A stretch of 64,000 bases of DNA, taken from positions 1 through 64,000 of the forward strand of contig NZ_JOTN01000007.1 in assembly GCF_000712595.1 (NCBI RefSeq), written 5' to 3'. The notes under the pieces were generated by a model. It was given only the letters and a program-made list of their open reading frames with translations. It was not told the origin of the DNA and searched no databases. The DNA is from Bacillus manliponensis. Lineage in GTDB: Bacteria; Bacillota; Bacilli; Bacillales; Bacillaceae_G. Numbering within the stretch: the first letter of the stretch is position 1; every line of letters starts with the position of its first letter. Positions 47,472 to 57,623 of the stretch are shown in pieces. A program made the position numbers and the translations under genes.

Positions 47472-48752
47472 ATGAGTTTTCAGGAAATTTCACGCGTCAT
47501 TGACGGAAAGCGTGTTATCGTAAAAAAACCTGAGTTATTAATGCCCGCAGGGAACTTAGAGAAATTAAAAATCGCTATCCATTACGGCGCAGATGCTGTA
47601 TTTTTAGGAGGACAAGAATTTGGTCTTCGTTCAAATGCAGGAAACTTCACGCTAGAAGACATGGCTGAAGGTGTTGAATTTGCAAAGAAATACGGAGCAA
47701 AAATTTATGTTACAACAAATATTTTTGCCCACAATGAAAACATGGATGGACTAGAAGAATATTTAAGAGGGATTGAAAAAGCAGGTGTAACAGGTATTAT
47801 CGTTGCAGACCCTCTAATTATTGAAACGTGTAAGCGTGTAGCTCCTTCTGTGGAAGTTCATTTAAGTACGCAGCAATCATTATCAAACTGGAAAGCGTCT
47901 CAGTACTGGAAGGAAGAGGGACTGCACCGCCTTGTACTTGCTCGTGAAGTAAGTTATGAGGAAATGAAAGAAATTAAAGAAAAAGTTGATATTGAAATTG
48001 AAGCATTTATTCATGGTGCAATGTGTATCGCTTACTCTGGAAGATGTACGTTAAGTAACCATATGACAGCGCGTGATTCAAACCGTGGTGGTTGTTGTCA
48101 GTCTTGTCGTTGGGATTATGACTTAGTACAAACAGTATCACAACATAAAGATGCACAAGAGCTTCCGTTATTCCAACAAGGAGATGCTCCTTTTGCAATG
48201 AGTCCAAAAGACTTAAACCTTATTTTATCAATTCCAAAGATGATTGAAATCGGAATTGACAGCTTAAAAGTTGAAGGCCGCATGAAATCTATTCACTACA
48301 TCGCAACTGTGGCAACTGTATATCGCAAAGTAATTGATACGTACTGTGCAGATCCAGACAACTTTGAGTTTAAACAAGAGTGGTTAGATGAACTTGATAA
48401 GTGTGCAAATCGTGACACAGCCCCTGCGTTCTTTGAAGGAGTTCCAGGGCACTTAGAACAAATGTATGGAAATCATAGTAAGAAAACAACGTATGATTTC
48501 TCTGGTTTAGTGTTAGATTATAATGAAGAAACAGGTATTGCGACAATCGAGCAACGCAACTTCTTTAAACCAGGTCATGAAATCGAGTTCTTTGGACCAG
48601 AGATTGACAACTTCACACAAACGGTAGAGAAAATTTGGGATGAGGATGGAAACGAGTTGGATGCAGCTAGACATCCATTAGAGATCGTGAAAATCAAAGT
48701 GGATCGACCAGTGTATGTGAACAACATGATGCGCAAAAGAATACAACAATAA
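47472..48752 (+). CDS. trhP2: Peptidase U32-family tRNA hydroxylation protein TrhP2 (YrrO)
   Basis: 426 residues. U32 core with PELLMPAGNLEKLKIAIHYGADAVFLGG and the signature EAFIHGAMCIAYSGRCTLSNHM, followed by NRGGCCQSCRW; Cys of these motifs plus a later Cys (DKCANRD) form the likely Fe-S site of this family. C-terminal beta-barrel domain ~345-426. Partner of TrhP1 in making ho5U34. AGGAGG ribosome site, 17 nt after trhP1. Confidence 0.9.
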   Translation: MSFQEISRVIDGKRVIVKKPELLMPAGNLEKLKIAIHYGADAVFLGGQEFGLRSNAGNFTLEDMAEGVEFAKKYGAKIYVTTNIFAHNENMDGLEEYLRGIEKAGVTGIIVADPLIIETCKRVAPSVEVHLSTQQSLSNWKASQYWKEEGLHRLVLAREVSYEEMKEIKEKVDIEIEAFIHGAMCIAYSGRCTLSNHMTARDSNRGGCCQSCRWDYDLVQTVSQHKDAQELPLFQQGDAPFAMSPKDLNLILSIPKMIEIGIDSLKVEGRMKSIHYIATVATVYRKVIDTYCADPDNFEFKQEWLDELDKCANRDTAPAFFEGVPGHLEQMYGNHSKKTTYDFSGLVLDYNEETGIATIEQRNFFKPGHEIEFFGPEIDNFTQTVEKIWDEDGNELDAARHPLEIVKIKVDRPVYVNNMMRKRIQQ

Positions 48753-48769
48753 GAAAGAGTGGTAGTTGA

Positions 48770-49408
48770 ATGGGGACGAATAAGCCTGTTGTAATTGGTA
48801 TTGCTGGTGGTTCAGGATCAGGAAAAACAAGTGTAACAAAAGCAATCTTTGAATACTTTGAAGGTCATTCTGTTTTAGTATTAGAGCAAGATTATTACTA
48901 TAAAGATCAAAGTCATTTGCCAATGGAGGAGCGCTTAAAAACAAATTACGATCATCCATTAGCGTTTGATAACGATTTATTAATTGAACACTTGAATCAG
49001 CTTCTGAATTATCAACCAGTTGAGAAGCCTATATATGACTATACATTGCACACACGCTCAGAAGAGACGATTCCAGTTGAACCAAAAGATGTTATTATTT
49101 TAGAAGGAATTCTTATATTAGAAGATCCACGTCTTTGCGATTTAATGGATATTAAGTTATTCGTTGATACAGACGCTGACCTGCGTATTTTACGTCGTAT
49201 GCAGCGCGATATTAAGGAACGTGGTCGTACGATGGATTCTGTTATTGAGCAATATGTAAATGTTGTGCGTCCGATGCATAATCAATTCATTGAGCCGTCA
49301 AAAAAATTTGCGGATATTATTATCCCAGAAGGCGGACAAAACCACGTTGCAATCGATATTATGATTACAAAAATCGCAACAATTCTTGAAGAAAAAGTGA
49401 ATTTGTAA
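48770..49408 (+). CDS. udk: Uridine/cytidine kinase
   Basis: 212 residues. P-loop [13 protein letters not shown] (9-21), substrate region [30 protein letters not shown], Arg-rich lid [20 protein letters not shown]. It phosphorylates uridine and cytidine to UMP/CMP in pyrimidine salvage. Starts 17 nt after trhP2, so likely in the same transcript. Confidence 0.97.
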   Translation: MGTNKPVVIGIAGGSGSGKTSVTKAIFEYFEGHSVLVLEQDYYYKDQSHLPMEERLKTNYDHPLAFDNDLLIEHLNQLLNYQPVEKPIYDYTLHTRSEETIPVEPKDVIILEGILILEDPRLCDLMDIKLFVDTDADLRILRRMQRDIKERGRTMDSVIEQYVNVVRPMHNQFIEPSKKFADIIIPEGGQNHVAIDIMITKIATILEEKVNL

Positions 49409-49478
49409 TAGCATAGTAAAAGATACATGATAAGAAGGGATTTTTTCCCTTCCTATCGAATACAATGAAGCATACAAA

Positions 49479-49514
49479 CCTCACCTCTTGCAGGTGAGGG
49501 CATATTTGTATAAT
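49479..49514 (+). promoter_or_regulatory. Candidate greA promoter with overlapping inverted repeat
   Basis: TATAAT at 49509-49514. Upstream, CCTCACCT (49479-49486) and AGGTGAGG (49492-49499) form a perfect 8-bp inverted repeat whose 5-nt centre falls where the -35 should be (49486-49491, TCTTGC, a poor match). It could be an operator or an RNA hairpin at the end of udk. Confidence 0.45.
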
Positions 49515-49601
49515 AGCTTCATACATATCTTCTATATATGTAGAAGAAAACGATATGGGGGTTGGTATGTGACAACTCCACTAGTGTTTGTACGCTAGAA
49601 A

Positions 49602-49653
49602 CCTCCGCTATATGAAAAGCGGAGGAGTTTTCATATTGAACTCCTCTTTTTTT
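49602..49653 (+). promoter_or_regulatory. Mutually exclusive hairpins (terminator/antiterminator-like) in the greA leader
   Basis: Hairpin 1: CCTCCGCT (49602-49609) with AGCGGAGG (49618-49625). Hairpin 2: GAGGAGTT (49622-49629) with AACTCCTC (49639-49646) followed by seven T (49647-49653), an intrinsic terminator. They share GAGG at 49622-49625, so only one can form at a time. Only 19 nt separate the T-run from the greA ribosome site, leaving no room for a downstream promoter. Confidence 0.7.
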
Positions 49654-49685
49654 CAGGGGATTGGTATATAAAAGGAGTGGAAAAC

Positions 49686-50162
49686 ATGGCAACAGAAAAA
49701 ACATACCCAATGACACTTGCGGGTAAAGAAAAGTTAGAAAATGAATTAGAACAGTTAAAAACAGTACGCCGTAAAGAAGTAGTAGAGCGTATTAAAATTG
49801 CACGTAGCTTCGGAGATCTTTCTGAGAACTCTGAGTATGATGCAGCGAAGGATGAGCAAGCATTCGTAGAAGGTCGTATCACACAATTGGAAAATATGAT
49901 TCGCAATGCAGTAATCATTGCAGATACAGATGCGAACTCTACAGAAGTAACACTTGGTAAAACAGTTACATTCCAAGAATTACCGGATGGAGATGAAGAG
50001 TCTTACACAATTGTTGGTAGTGCAGAGGCAGATCCATTTGAAGGTAGAATCTCTAACGACTCTCCAATTGCAAGAAGCTTAATGGGTAAACAAGTTGGTG
50101 ACGAAGTAACAGTGCAAACGCCAGGCGGCGACATGCGCGTGAAAATCGTTTCTGTAAAATAA
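49686..50162 (+). CDS. greA: Transcription elongation factor GreA
   Basis: 158 residues from ATG 49686 (AAGGAG 8 nt upstream; GTG 49677 is in that site). N-terminal antiparallel coiled coil ~5-78 with the acidic tip [17 protein letters not shown] (~42-58) that enters the RNA polymerase channel, then the FKBP-like domain ~85-158 ([31 protein letters not shown]). It rescues backtracked polymerase by transcript cleavage. Confidence 0.97.
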   Translation: MATEKTYPMTLAGKEKLENELEQLKTVRRKEVVERIKIARSFGDLSENSEYDAAKDEQAFVEGRITQLENMIRNAVIIADTDANSTEVTLGKTVTFQELPDGDEESYTIVGSAEADPFEGRISNDSPIARSLMGKQVGDEVTVQTPGGDMRVKIVSVK

Positions 50163-50168
50163 TAAAAA

Positions 50169-50211
50169 AGAAACCGTTTGGACTATATATTGTCTAAACG
50201 GTTTCTTTTAT
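50169..50211 (+). terminator. greA terminator
   Basis: AAGAAACCGTTTGGAC (50169-50184) pairs with GTCTAAACGGTTTCTT (50192-50207), then T residues. Confidence 0.9.
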
Positions 50212-50247
50212 GTTTGTGATTAATTCTATATTAGCTAAAGTTTTCTT

Positions 50248-50404
50248 TTTATCCCGCTATTTGCGGGCTGTAAGACTCCCACCTCAAAACTTGAGAGAAA
50301 GCGAAGAAGTTTAGGTGGGAGATTAACAGCCCGTAAAAGCCCGATTGGTTCAACTAACACTCATTGGGGGATGAAGCCCCCCAATGAGTGAAGTTTCACT
50401 TTAT
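50248..50404 (+). repeat. bcr1-type element, intact
   Basis: 157 bp flanked by TTTAT (50248-50252 and 50400-50404). It has the ATCCCGCTATTTGCGGGCTG left end, hairpin arms CTCCCACCTCAAAACTT and AAGTTTAGGTGGGAG, the GTAAAAGCCCGATTGG linker and the right hairpin ACTCATTGGGGG / CCCCCCAATGAGT. It lies between greA and pbpI. Confidence 0.92.
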
Positions 50405-50463
50405 GATACAAAGCATGAATAAAAATATACCCTCTCGTGAAACTACATAAGAGGTGTTATTTT

Positions 50464-52203
50464 ATGGAAATGAAACGCCGGATTGAGATAATCCTAGTAA
50501 TCGGTATTATATGTATGACAATTTTATTTATAAGACTTATGCAAATTCAAATTGTTGCAACAGAATCGTTTGGAAATCGAAAGATTAATTTAATTGCAAG
50601 AAGTATTATGCAGCGTACGCAAACAGTTGTTATAGATGATGGTAGAGGAAGGTTTGTGGATCGAAACGGTGAGTTGCTTAATGATGAATATGTATCGGCA
50701 CTAATTGTTTTTCCGTTTTTACAAATAACAGAAGAGAATGAGGAACAGATTGCACGTATTATTGGAAAACAGATAAAGTTAAATAGAGTAGACGAACCAA
50801 CTATTATCAAGTTTCATAAAAAGCCCTTACAGTTAACGAAAGATGAAATGGACCAAATTAATAATCTACGCATCCCAGGCCTTATTGCAGCTTCTATAAA
50901 AAGAACTAGGGATACCCCTTTAGCAGCTCATCTCATTGGCATTACAGGAGAAAATGAGCAGCAAGTTATAAAGAAATACGGTGAAAAGATTCCTTCTATG
51001 ACAAAGATAGGTGTTTCAGGTCTACAGCGAGTTTTTGATGAGTTTTTAATAACAGATGGTGAAGAAAAAATGATGTATCATGTTGATCAACGGGGAGAAC
51101 CGCTATTTGGGAATGAAGTGAAGTATACATCAATTGGCAATCCATTTTATCCGATTTCAGTTGTTACAACTATTGATAAAGGATTGCAGCAAGCAGCGGA
51201 GAATATTGTAGATCGTTATCCACTTGCGAAAGGTGGATTAGTTCTTTTAGATATTAAAACGAATGAAATTTTAGCGATGGTTAGTAAACCGTCTTTACAG
51301 ACAAAAAATAAGTGGGGATATCAAAAAAGTGCGACAAATGAAATGCTTACATCTCATTTTCCAGGGTCTGTTTTTAAAACGGTAATTGCCGCTGCGGCGC
51401 TTGATTCGAACGTAAATCTGTTAAGCCGTAAGTTTGATTGTAATAGGGACCCGTACGGTGAAAGCATGGCACAGCAACCAATGGGAACCTTATCTTTTCA
51501 TGAGAGCTTTGCAAGAAGCTGTAATCGGGCATTTGCTGAGCTTACAGAAGAACTGATTGAAGAGGATGAGAACGTAGTAGAAACGTATGCAAAAGCTTTA
51601 GGAGTGATGGGAACGGTTGGGTGGCAAGGTTCTTTCTTTCATAATCCTTCATTTCGGCAACTTGCAGAAGAAAAAGCGACAGTTATTTGGAATAATAAGG
51701 GTGATAAATTTTCACATAAAGCGACGGACCAAACTGCAATTGGACAAAAAAATGTAAGGTTATCACCTCTTGCTATTGCTAATATGATGGCGACAATTGC
51801 AAGAGATGGTGAGAAGCGGGAAGTAAAAGCTGTGAAAGAGATTTTATATAAAAATGGAATGCCGTTATATCGATTTGAAGAACATGAATTAAAAGGTGAA
51901 AGAGTAGGGAGAGCGGCGATAAGAGAGCTGCAGCAGTTATTAAGAGAAGTGGTGACAAGTAAAAAGGGAACAGGAGCGGTGTATAACAAGTTGCCCCTTA
52001 CAGTTGCAGGAAAGTCTGGAACGGCCCAAACTGGAAAAGGAAATCGTGTGAATCGCTGGTTTGCGGGTTATTTTCCGTATGAAACTCCACGTTATGTGTT
52101 AGTTGTAACGGAGCTTGAAACAGACGGAGAATGGAATCTTGTTACACCAATTTTTACTGATGTTGTTACGGAGATTACTAAGTGGGAAGTAGGAAAAGAA
52201 TAG
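50464..52203 (+). CDS. pbpI: Class B penicillin-binding protein (PbpI-like)
   Basis: 579 residues from ATG 50464 (AGAGGTG 7 nt upstream). One N-terminal membrane helix (~7-28), dimerisation domain (~50-210), transpeptidase domain with active-site S302-VFK (PGSVFKT), SCN motif (ARSCNRAF, ~355) and KSG triad (GKSGTAQT, ~520). It cross-links peptidoglycan. The B. subtilis orthologue YrrR is a forespore-linked PBP. The promoter must lie inside or just after the bcr1 element; TATGAT at its right edge is a weak -10 candidate. Confidence 0.92.
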   Translation: MEMKRRIEIILVIGIICMTILFIRLMQIQIVATESFGNRKINLIARSIMQRTQTVVIDDGRGRFVDRNGELLNDEYVSALIVFPFLQITEENEEQIARIIGKQIKLNRVDEPTIIKFHKKPLQLTKDEMDQINNLRIPGLIAASIKRTRDTPLAAHLIGITGENEQQVIKKYGEKIPSMTKIGVSGLQRVFDEFLITDGEEKMMYHVDQRGEPLFGNEVKYTSIGNPFYPISVVTTIDKGLQQAAENIVDRYPLAKGGLVLLDIKTNEILAMVSKPSLQTKNKWGYQKSATNEMLTSHFPGSVFKTVIAAAALDSNVNLLSRKFDCNRDPYGESMAQQPMGTLSFHESFARSCNRAFAELTEELIEEDENVVETYAKALGVMGTVGWQGSFFHNPSFRQLAEEKATVIWNNKGDKFSHKATDQTAIGQKNVRLSPLAIANMMATIARDGEKREVKAVKEILYKNGMPLYRFEEHELKGERVGRAAIRELQQLLREVVTSKKGTGAVYNKLPLTVAGKSGTAQTGKGNRVNRWFAGYFPYETPRYVLVVTELETDGEWNLVTPIFTDVVTEITKWEVGKE

Positions 52204-52267
52204 TCTCTGTTTTTACAATTACAGTACACTACATATTGGTCATTTTTTCAAAAAATGATGGTAACTG

Positions 52268-52296
52268 TTCAACCTTTTTGCAAATGATGTTACAAT
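52268..52296 (+). promoter_or_regulatory. Candidate promoter of the yrrS-like gene
   Basis: TTCAAC (52268-52273), 17-bp spacer, TACAAT (52291-52296). Confidence 0.5.
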
Positions 52297-52331
52297 AACA
52301 AAGAGGAAAAACTGCATGGAGGTTTGAAAGG

Positions 52332-53012
52332 ATGGCAGGAGGATCTAGATTCGAGAAAAAACAACAAAAGCGTCGTCAAAACGGTTTTCTAAATATCGCA
52401 ATCGGTATTGTATTATTTATGGTAGTGATTGTAGCATATCAACTATTAACAGGTGATACAGAAGAGCAAGTTGCTTCAGACGATAAAAAAGTAGCAGAGC
52501 AAACGACAGCTACAGAGAAAGAAGACAAGAAGAAAGAAGACACGAAAAAAGAAGATACGAAGAAAGAAAAGGCTGCGGCGAAGAAAGAAGCTGCAGCAGC
52601 TAAGAAGAAAGAAAAAGAAGAAAAAGAAGCGAAGAAAAAGCAAGAAGAGGAAGAAAAGCGTAAAGCTGAAGAAGAGGAAGCGAATAAACAAGTAGAAGCT
52701 GAAAAGACACTTCCTGAGGCAAAAGAAGCTTATACAAAGTCTTCTTGGAAACCAGTTGGTACAGAGCAAGGTGAAAGTCCGGCAATGACATTCCAAAAAG
52801 GTTCTACTGATTGGAATGAAATGATTCAAGCAATTTCATCTGCAATTGATGTTCCGGTAGATCAGTTAATTCTGCACCGCATTGGAAACAACGGAAAGAA
52901 TCAAGCTTACGGAAATGTACAAGATAAGCAAACAGGAAAGAAATATTATGTAAATATTGATTGGATAGCAAATGAAGGCTGGAAGCCAGTACTTGTCCAA
53001 ACATTAAATTAA
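52332..53012 (+). CDS. DUF1510 family membrane-anchored protein (YrrS-like)
   Basis: 226 residues. Basic start, one membrane helix (~18-37), then ~95 residues almost wholly Lys, Glu and Ala (a long charged helix, residues ~55-120), and a folded C-terminal DUF1510 domain ~135-226 (YTKSSWKPVGTEQ, STDWNEMIQAISSAIDVP, KYYVNIDWIANEGWKPV). Topology suggests an external domain held off the membrane by a rod. Follows pbpI as yrrS does in B. subtilis. Function unknown. Confidence 0.87.
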   Translation: MAGGSRFEKKQQKRRQNGFLNIAIGIVLFMVVIVAYQLLTGDTEEQVASDDKKVAEQTTATEKEDKKKEDTKKEDTKKEKAAAKKEAAAAKKKEKEEKEAKKKQEEEEKRKAEEEEANKQVEAEKTLPEAKEAYTKSSWKPVGTEQGESPAMTFQKGSTDWNEMIQAISSAIDVPVDQLILHRIGNNGKNQAYGNVQDKQTGKKYYVNIDWIANEGWKPVLVQTLN

Positions 53013-53045
53013 AAAAGAGAGAGGGAAACCTCTCTCTTTTTTTTA
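53013..53045. terminator. Bidirectional terminator
   Basis: AAAGAGAGAGG (53014-53024) / CCTCTCTCTTT (53029-53039) with flanking A- and T-runs; serves the yrrS-like gene and the convergent DUF2536 gene. Confidence 0.92.
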
Positions 53046-53255
53046 TAATTTTTTTAGTTTGAAGTGGACAACAGCGCTGTAATACGGACGTTTACTTTCA
53101 GGGTCCATTACCATTTGATGTGATACGTTATGTACATGCATCATGAGCGCTTTGTTTATATCGATTTGCTCATTAATTTTTTTCTCTAACGAAGCTAGGT
53201 CAGTTGCTTCAAAAAACTCTACTTTATCCTCTAACATTTCAAACGTAAATGACAT
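53043..53255 (-). CDS. DUF2536 family protein (YrzA-like)
   Basis: 70 residues. Sequence KVEFFEATDLASLEKKINEQIDINKALMMHVHNVSHQ and a C-terminal strand YYSAVVHFKLKKL match DUF2536/YrzA. GGAGATG ribosome site upstream. Small soluble protein of unknown function, at the same place between yrrS and yrrT as in B. subtilis. Confidence 0.85.
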   Translation of the reverse strand: MSFTFEMLEDKVEFFEATDLASLEKKINEQIDINKALMMHVHNVSHQMVMDPESKRPYYSAVVHFKLKKL

Positions 53256-53387
53256 CGGAACATCTCCTCTTCACTTTGTTCATATTTAGTGTAGCAAAGA
53301 ATAAGACAGAATACTATTTGTATATAGCTTGTCTTTTATTTTTAAATGTGATGTTAAGTCTGTGTTATTTAAAATTTTAATTGCTTT

Positions 53388-53545
53388 TTTATCCCGCATT
53401 AACGGGCTGTAAGACTCCCACCTCAAAACTTAGAGGATTCAGAGAAGTTCAGGTGGGAGATTAACAGTCCGTAAAAGCCCGATTGGTCGGGCTGACACTC
53501 AGTGGGGGAGGAAGAAAACCCCCACTGAGTGAAGTTTCACTTTAT
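53388..53545 (+). repeat. bcr1-type element, intact
   Basis: 158 bp flanked by TTTAT (53388-53392 and 53541-53545). All landmarks present: TCCCGCATTAACGGGCTG, CTCCCACCTCAAAACTT, CAGGTGGGAG, GTAAAAGCCCGATTGG, right hairpin ACTCAGTGGGGG / CCCCCACTGAGT. It lies ~40 bp upstream of the yrrT promoter; the rest of the yrzA-yrrT gap holds only that promoter. Confidence 0.92.
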
Positions 53546-53585
53546 AGGAAAAAAACATTTCCCAGTTGTTAACAATGTAACGTCG

Positions 53586-53614
53586 TTGACATTTTTGAAA
53601 ATCTAGCATATTAT
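53586..53614 (+). promoter_or_regulatory. Sigma-A promoter of yrrT-mtnN-mccAB
   Basis: TTGACA (53586-53591), 17-bp spacer, TATTAT (53609-53614). In B. subtilis CymR binds at this operon's promoter; a CymR site here is expected, but I could not assign its exact bases by eye. Confidence 0.8.
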
Positions 53615-53648
53615 ACTGATAAATCCGATAAGAAAAAGGGGAATTCAT

Positions 53649-54287
53649 ATGGGAACAGAATTTAATGAACTATTCGATGAATGGGCTCATACGTACGATT
53701 CATTCGTACAAGGTGAAGACGTACAATATAAAGAAGTTTTCGCCCATTATGAAGAAATTTTAGAGAATGTAGTTACAAAGTCTTTTGGACATGTATTAGA
53801 ATTTGGTGTTGGTACTGGTAATTTAACGAATACATTGTTACAAGCAGGTCGCACTGTTTATGGAATAGAACCGTCACAAGAAATGCGTGCGATTGCGAAG
53901 CAAAAGCTCCCGAAAGAGGTATCCATTACAACTGGTGATTTCTTAAATTTTATTGCTCCACCTAAAGTTGATACGATTGTAAGCACATATGCATTTCATC
54001 ATTTAACAGATAAAGAAAAAGAAGTCGCAATCGGAAAGTATAGTCAACTTTTAAATAAAGGTGGTAAAATAGTGTTTGCTGATACAATCTTTGCGGATAA
54101 AGATGCATACGAAGAAACAATTCAACATGCAAAAGAGCGAGGGTTTCATAATTTAGCGAACGACTTGCAAACGGAATATTATACGGTAATTCCTGTTATG
54201 CAGTCTATATTTGAGAATAATGGCTTTTATGTTACATTTAAGCGTATGAACCATTACGTTTGGGTCATGGAGGCAACTAAGCAATAG
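53649..54287 (+). CDS. Class I SAM-dependent methyltransferase (YrrT-like)
   Basis: 212 residues. SAM motif [16 protein letters not shown] (~50-65), [40 protein letters not shown]. The acceptor is unknown. First gene of the methionine-to-cysteine operon, where it might produce the S-adenosylhomocysteine used by MtnN. Equivalent to YrrT by position and size. Confidence 0.9.
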   Translation: MGTEFNELFDEWAHTYDSFVQGEDVQYKEVFAHYEEILENVVTKSFGHVLEFGVGTGNLTNTLLQAGRTVYGIEPSQEMRAIAKQKLPKEVSITTGDFLNFIAPPKVDTIVSTYAFHHLTDKEKEVAIGKYSQLLNKGGKIVFADTIFADKDAYEETIQHAKERGFHNLANDLQTEYYTVIPVMQSIFENNGFYVTFKRMNHYVWVMEATKQ

Positions 54288-54302
54288 AAAGAGGGATTTA
54301 TA

Positions 54303-54998
54303 TTGAAAATCGCTGTAATCGGAGCAATGGAGCAAGAAGTACGTATTTTACGTGACAAGTTAGAAAATGCAGAAGTAGAAGTAGTAGCAGGATGTGAGTT
54401 TACAAAAGGTACATTAGCAGGCCATGAAGTAATTTTATTAAAGTCTGGTATTGGGAAAGTAAATGCAGCAATGTCTACGACAATCTTATTAGAACGTTAT
54501 CAGCCTGAAAAGGTTATTAATACAGGTTCCGCTGGTGGATTCCATCATTCATTAAACGTAGGTGATGTTGTCATTTCAACAGAAGTTCGTCATCATGACG
54601 TAGACGTTACAGCGTTTAACTATGAGTATGGTCAAGTACCTGGCATGCCAGCAGGATTCACAGCTGATGCAGAACTAATTACCTTAGCTGAAAAATGTAT
54701 GCAATCTGAAGAAAACATTCAAGTTGTAAAAGGAATGATTGCAACAGGTGACTCTTTCATGAGCGATCCAAACCGTGTTGCATTTATTCGTGAAAAATTT
54801 GAGGACCTTTACGCAGTAGAAATGGAAGCGGCAGCGGTAGCGCAAGTATGTCATCAATATGAAGTACCATTTGTAATTATCCGTGCACTTTCTGATATTG
54901 CAGGTAAAGAATCGGATGTTTCCTTCGATCAATTTTTAGATCAAGCAGCCCTTCACTCTACAAAATTTATTGTAAAAGTATTAGAAGAGATTAAGTAG
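54303..54998 (+). CDS. mtnN: 5'-methylthioadenosine/S-adenosylhomocysteine nucleosidase
   Basis: 231 residues from TTG 54303 ([13 protein letters not shown]), with GAGGGA upstream. Nucleoside phosphorylase fold: [30 protein letters not shown], catalytic Glu in [15 protein letters not shown], and Asp in [11 protein letters not shown]. It splits MTA and SAH, giving adenine and S-ribosylhomocysteine, which LuxS would turn to homocysteine for MccA. Confidence 0.97.
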   Translation: MKIAVIGAMEQEVRILRDKLENAEVEVVAGCEFTKGTLAGHEVILLKSGIGKVNAAMSTTILLERYQPEKVINTGSAGGFHHSLNVGDVVISTEVRHHDVDVTAFNYEYGQVPGMPAGFTADAELITLAEKCMQSEENIQVVKGMIATGDSFMSDPNRVAFIREKFEDLYAVEMEAAAVAQVCHQYEVPFVIIRALSDIAGKESDVSFDQFLDQAALHSTKFIVKVLEEIK

Positions 54999-55005
54999 TG
55001 TAACA

Positions 55006-55057
55006 AAAGGGGCAACTGTTTCATAAAAAGAAATTAAAAGGCAGTTGCCTTTCTTTT
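55006..55057 (+). terminator. Hairpin between mtnN and mccA
   Basis: GGCAACTG (55011-55018) pairs with CAGTTGCC (55042-55049), then TTTCTTTT. It probably lowers read-through into mccAB. Confidence 0.7.
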
Positions 55058-55083
55058 AGAGGGGTAATGAGGAGGGAAACAAG

Positions 55084-56007
55084 ATGAAAGTGTATCGCGG
55101 CGTTCATGAACTTATCGGTAAAACACCGCTTGTGGAAATTACTCGTTTCAATCTTCCAACTGGTGTTCGTTTATTTGCAAAGTTAGAATTTTATAACCCA
55201 GGTGGAAGTGTAAAAGATCGTTTAGGAAAAGAGCTAATAGAAGATGCGCTTATCAATGGATATATAAAGCCAGGTGGTACAATTATTGAGCCGACAGCTG
55301 GTAATACAGGTATTGGACTTGCGCTTGCAGCCCTTCAGCATGATTTACGTGTTATTGTATGTGTGCCGGAAAAGTTTAGTATTGAAAAGCAAGAACTCAT
55401 GAAAGCGCTTGGAGCAACAATTGTTCATACTCCAACGGGAGAAGGAATGAAAGGTGCGATTCAAAAAGCACAGGAACTTTTAGAAGAGATTCCAAATTCT
55501 TATTCGCCAGGTCAGTTTGCAAATGAGGCAAATCCACGTACTTACTATAAAACATTAGGACCAGAATTGTGGGAATTATTAAACGGTCATATTGACATAT
55601 TTGTAGCGGGTGCTGGTACAGGTGGAACATTTATGGGAACCGCTGCGTATTTGAAAGAGAAAAATGAACAAATTAAGACGGTGATTGTGGAGCCAGAAGG
55701 ATCCATTTTAAATGGTGGAGAAGCTGGTCCACATGAAACAGAAGGGATTGGTTTAGAGTTTATCCCGCCATTTTTAGACAAGTCCTATTTTGATGAGATT
55801 CATACGATTACAGATTATGACGCATTTACACGTGTGAAACAGTTGGCACAAAAAGAAGGACTACTTGTTGGTAGTTCATCAGGAGCGGCGTTTCATGCAA
55901 GTGTATTAGAAGCGAAGAAAGCGAAACCAGGAACAAATATTGTTACGATTTTTCCAGATAGTAGTGAGCGTTATTTAAGCAAACATATATACAAAGGGTG
56001 GGAATGA
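55084..56007 (+). CDS. mccA: Cystathionine beta-synthase (O-acetylserine dependent) MccA
   Basis: 307 residues, PLP fold II. PLP Lys44 in [26 protein letters not shown], phosphate loop [25 protein letters not shown]. It joins homocysteine with O-acetylserine to give cystathionine. CysK-like in sequence; assignment rests on mccB following 3 nt later and on yrrT-mtnN ahead, as in B. subtilis yrhA. AGGAGGGAAAC ribosome site. Confidence 0.93.
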   Translation: MKVYRGVHELIGKTPLVEITRFNLPTGVRLFAKLEFYNPGGSVKDRLGKELIEDALINGYIKPGGTIIEPTAGNTGIGLALAALQHDLRVIVCVPEKFSIEKQELMKALGATIVHTPTGEGMKGAIQKAQELLEEIPNSYSPGQFANEANPRTYYKTLGPELWELLNGHIDIFVAGAGTGGTFMGTAAYLKEKNEQIKTVIVEPEGSILNGGEAGPHETEGIGLEFIPPFLDKSYFDEIHTITDYDAFTRVKQLAQKEGLLVGSSSGAAFHASVLEAKKAKPGTNIVTIFPDSSERYLSKHIYKGWE

Positions 56008-57144
<1,137 letters not shown>

Positions 57145-57146
57145 AA

Positions 57147-57178
57147 AAGTACTGCTGAGGAGGCAGTGCTTTTTCTTT
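57147..57178 (+). terminator. mccB terminator
   Basis: AAGTACTGC pairs with GCAGTGCTT (one wobble), then TTTCTTTT. Confidence 0.82.
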
Positions 57179-57261
57179 TGGAAATCATCTCCCATACTTC
57201 CGCTATTTACTTGCCTCTAAAACAATGAAAGTATGATAGAGTGGAAGGAGAGGTGAAGAAT

Positions 57262-57486
57262 ATGGAGCAAAAAATTGCTGACTATACTCGCTTTGGTCAA
57301 GTGCTATTAGCAATTGGTGCCTTTCTTATGATTGGTTTGATTTTGCCAAATGGAGAGAAAGATGCTACGCACTTTGCTGTTATGATTGGTGCAATATTCT
57401 CTTTTTTAGGTGGTTCGTTTTATTTCTTTTATCGTGTTAAAGAGATGCGTAATCAACTAGAGGAGAGTGAACATGATAGAGTGTAG
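57262..57486 (+). CDS. YrhC-like small membrane protein
   Basis: 74 residues from ATG 57262 (GGAGAGGTGA upstream). Two hydrophobic segments (~12-30 and ~40-60) and a charged C-terminal helix (RVKEMRNQLEESEHDRV). Same size and position as yrhC after mccB in B. subtilis. Function unknown. Unlike the close spacing of mccAB, it has a terminator before it. Confidence 0.82.
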   Translation: MEQKIADYTRFGQVLLAIGAFLMIGLILPNGEKDATHFAVMIGAIFSFLGGSFYFFYRVKEMRNQLEESEHDRV

Positions 57487-57491
57487 GACAA

Positions 57492-57545
57492 AATAACGCT
57501 ACAAAAAAGACGGAATATTCCTTTTTGTAGCGTTATTTTATTTTT
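57492..57545. terminator. yrhC terminator
   Basis: AATAACGCTACAAAAA (57492-57507) pairs perfectly with TTTTTGTAGCGTTATT (57522-57537), then TTATTTTT. Confidence 0.93.
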
Positions 57546-57593
57546 ATCATTGACAATGATAATCTATATCAATTAAAGTAGAATAGTAGTTAA

Positions 57594-57608
57594 TGATTAT
57601 CATTATCA
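57594..57608 (+). promoter_or_regulatory. Fur box of the iron-type ABC importer
   Basis: TGATTATCATTATCA matches TGATAATNATTATCA at 14 of 15 positions, just ahead of the ribosome site. A second partial match (TGACAATGATAATC) lies ~43 bp upstream and includes a TTGACA hexamer (57550-57555). Confidence 0.85.
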
Positions 57609-57623
57609 ATTAGAGGTGGAAGT

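Noticed and set aside
52476-52829. Phe/Leu-rich minus-strand frame opposite the yrrS-like gene
   Set aside because: It is the antisense shadow of the Lys/Glu-rich segment; no ribosome site or homology.
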